Below are positions 62,511-64,000 of a DNA stretch of 64,000 nucleotides, in pieces. Under the pieces are notes generated by a model. It worked only from the letters and a program-made list of their open reading frames with translations. It was not told the DNA's origin and made no database searches. The translations under genes were made by a program, and so were the position numbers. Each line of letters starts with the position of its first letter. Positions within the stretch are counted from its first letter, which is position 1. The stretch comes from Gimesia chilikensis (GTDB lineage: Bacteria; Planctomycetota; Planctomycetia; Planctomycetales; Planctomycetaceae). Location: NCBI RefSeq assembly GCF_007744075.1, contig NZ_CP036266.1, positions 3,829,748 to 3,893,747 of the forward strand, given 5' to 3'.

Positions 62511-64000
62511 GGTGTCAATTTTACGATTAAACGATTTCCGGTGTCAGCCACGAATACCTGATCTTTTGAATTTACTGTCAGTCCCCAGGGAGTCAGAAAT
62601 TCTCCCTGTTGCATCCCCGTTTTCCCAAACCACCCCAGGATGTTTCCCTGCAGGTCTGTTTTGGTAATGCGTCCCGATCCGTATTCCACGATATACAATT
62701 CGCTGGTATTGCGGTCGATGGCGATGTCATAGGGGTAATAGAGGGGAATTCCCCCGGTTTTTGCTCCCAGAATTTCCAGAAACTCTCCTTCATCTGAGAA
62801 AATCTGGATCCGATTATTGATTGCATCCGAGACATAAATTTTGTGATCATGCCAGACCATTCCCGCCGGCCGCTGAAACTCCCCCGGTCCGGTCCCCACC
62901 TTACCGAATTCGAGCAGATACTCGCCCGTTTCCGAGAACTTCTGAACGCGGTCGTGATTACCATATTCACAGACGTAAATATCGCCCTCCGGATCCTGCA
63001 CCACAGACACCGGGTAGATAAACTGGGAAGGACCTTCGCCATACTCGCCCAGCATGCGGAGCACCTTTCCTTCTTTGTCAAAGAAGACGACGCGATGATA
63101 GTGGGTATCCGCAACCGCGATCTCGCCATTTCTGAGCAGACAGACCCCTTCCGGCTTGCCGATTTCAAAATCAGGCATCTCCCACTGTTTGATTAATTCA
63201 TCATTTGCATCGTAAACCAAAACCCTTCCTGCGTTATCCAGCACGTAGAGTTCATCGTCAGGCCCCACATTCAGACTGCGCGGCGCCGGAACCTTGATGC
63301 CTTCCGCGGGAACAGTCCACTGAGAAATGTCAGAGAAGGATAACTCAGGCGCATCACCGGGAATACAGCCTCCGCACAGGAGCAGACAGCAGAACAGAAT
63401 CAGCAGTCGAATGGAAATCCGCTGTCCCACTTCCAGTACTGCTCGCGCAGGTCGATGATAAAAAGTATGTGCTGCACCGGTTTCCCGGTTGACGGTACGA
63501 ACTTCTTCCATAGTTCCGAGAAAGTGAGTCTGTTTGATTTCGAACGGACCGGCAGGATCGGTGATCAGTTCCACCTGTTCGGGGCGTGCCAACATGGGTA
63601 AAACGGAGGTATCCCCGGACGAATCGATTTCATTCACGGGCCCCAGAAATGACGCCACCTTCACCGAGGGAGGCGAACGATAAAGTTCTTCGACTGGACC
63701 ATGATAGATAACCTGCCCCTGATCCAGGCAGATGACCTGTTGTGCTTCGCGGAGTACCAGCTCGGGAGAATGAGTCGAAAAGATAAGTGAAATACTGTGA
63801 GAGTCACAATACGCGCGAATGAAATCCCAGTACTGGGGCCAGTGTGCCTGATCGACGTGGACCAGTGGCTCATCCATCACCAGAACTTTCGCCTGACTGG
63901 CCAGGGCCCGGACAACCGATAACCGGGACGCTTCCCCCTGCGATAACTGTCCAGGGTATTTATCACTCACTTCGGTTAACCCGAAGGCGGCAAGCAGTTC
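62507..64000 (-). CDS. ABC ATPase fused to NHL-repeat lipoprotein-like domain (5' end missing)
   Basis: Runs off the right edge. The first visible part is the C-terminal half of an ABC ATPase: signature LSQGEASRLSVVRAL, Walker B VLVMDEPLVHVD, H-loop STHSPEL and a TOBE-like end (AVLEVGQRISIRLL). It continues in the same frame into a hydrophobic segment RLLILFCCLLLCGGC, with a lipobox-type cysteine at 63365-63367, and six NHL repeats (for example PEGVCLLRNGEIAVADT, ISDAINNRIQIFSD) forming a beta-propeller. As a fusion it would place ATPase inside and propeller outside. An internal start at GTG 63430 would give a separate 307-residue lipoprotein, but its ribosome binding site is poor. The stop overlaps the next gene's ATG by four bases. 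Confidence 0.7.
   Translation of the reverse strand, partial: ELLAAFGLTEVSDKYPGQLSQGEASRLSVVRALASQAKVLVMDEPLVHVDQAHWPQYWDFIRAYCDSHSISLIFSTHSPELVLREAQQVICLDQGQVIYHGPVEELYRSPPSVKVASFLGPVNEIDSSGDTSVLPMLARPEQVELITDPAGPFEIKQTHFLGTMEEVRTVNRETGAAHTFYHRPARAVLEVGQRISIRLLILFCCLLLCGGCIPGDAPELSFSDISQWTVPAEGIKVPAPRSLNVGPDDELYVLDNAGRVLVYDANDELIKQWEMPDFEIGKPEGVCLLRNGEIAVADTHYHRVVFFDKEGKVLRMLGEYGEGPSQFIYPVSVVQDPEGDIYVCEYGNHDRVQKFSETGEYLLEFGKVGTGPGEFQRPAGMVWHDHKIYVSDAINNRIQIFSDEGEFLEILGAKTGGIPLYYPYDIAIDRNTSELYIVEYGSGRITKTDLQGNILGWFGKTGMQQGEFLTPWGLTVNSKDQVFVADTGNRLIVKLTP

Overview
The window looks like chromosomal DNA of a planctomycete, most like Gimesia or a close relative. This is inference from gene content and moderate GC, not from a marker gene; no rRNA or tRNA is present. 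The pointers are a secreted EF-hand protein, a secreted sulfatase, several lipoproteins, a type II secretion/type IV pilus ATPase with a short acidic N-terminus, and a very large MoxR/DUF58/VWA gene cluster. About 50 genes are supported and the sequence is densely coding. I see no insertion sequence, prophage, CRISPR array or integrase.

Left part (1-22.5 kb): a truncated secretion ATPase, dapA, a 3-hydroxyisobutyrate dehydrogenase-like enzyme, a small secreted protein with a phospholipase A2-type active-site motif, a class IV aminotransferase, a PmtA-like methyltransferase, an EF-hand protein behind a good sigma-70-type promoter, a large secreted protein of unknown function, a PDZ-less HtrA-type protease, a C-terminal-haem cytochrome lipoprotein, a Cys-rich secreted protein preceded by a perfect FNR/CRP-type palindrome, a sodium:solute symporter, murD, the divergent pair epmB/efp, a small membrane protein, miaB, a YfcH-type epimerase, a single-HKD phospholipase D-like protein, a sulfatase and an LRR lipoprotein.

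Middle part (22.5-45.2 kb): a GGQ release-factor-like protein, a DUF58 plus transglutaminase membrane pair, a YejABEF-type peptide ABC transporter (two permeases, a binding lipoprotein and a fused double ATPase, with a CAP-domain gene among them), a glycosidase-like beta-propeller protein, a ComEC-type protein, a TPR protein, a winged-helix protein, a shortened UvrA homologue, a CBM9-like protein and leuB.

Right part (45.2-64 kb): twelve minus-strand genes, mostly overlapping or a few bases apart. In transcription order they are: an ABC ATPase fused in frame to an NHL-repeat lipoprotein-like half (cut by the window edge), a 1011-residue double-VWA/amidotransferase-like membrane protein, a MoxR ATPase, DUF58, a BatA/VWA protein, then two successive copies of the cassette [membrane protein with large extracytoplasmic domain - ABC ATPase - ABC-2 type permease], and a Tat-exported hydroxypyruvate isomerase-like protein. 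This joins an AAA+/VWA module to two or three ABC modules and is the best candidate for an undescribed multi-component envelope system.

All calls are made by reading translated sequence and motifs; no database search was possible. Several starts were moved inward from the longest reading frame on the basis of ribosome binding sites, signal peptides or ATGA overlaps, and each such choice is stated.
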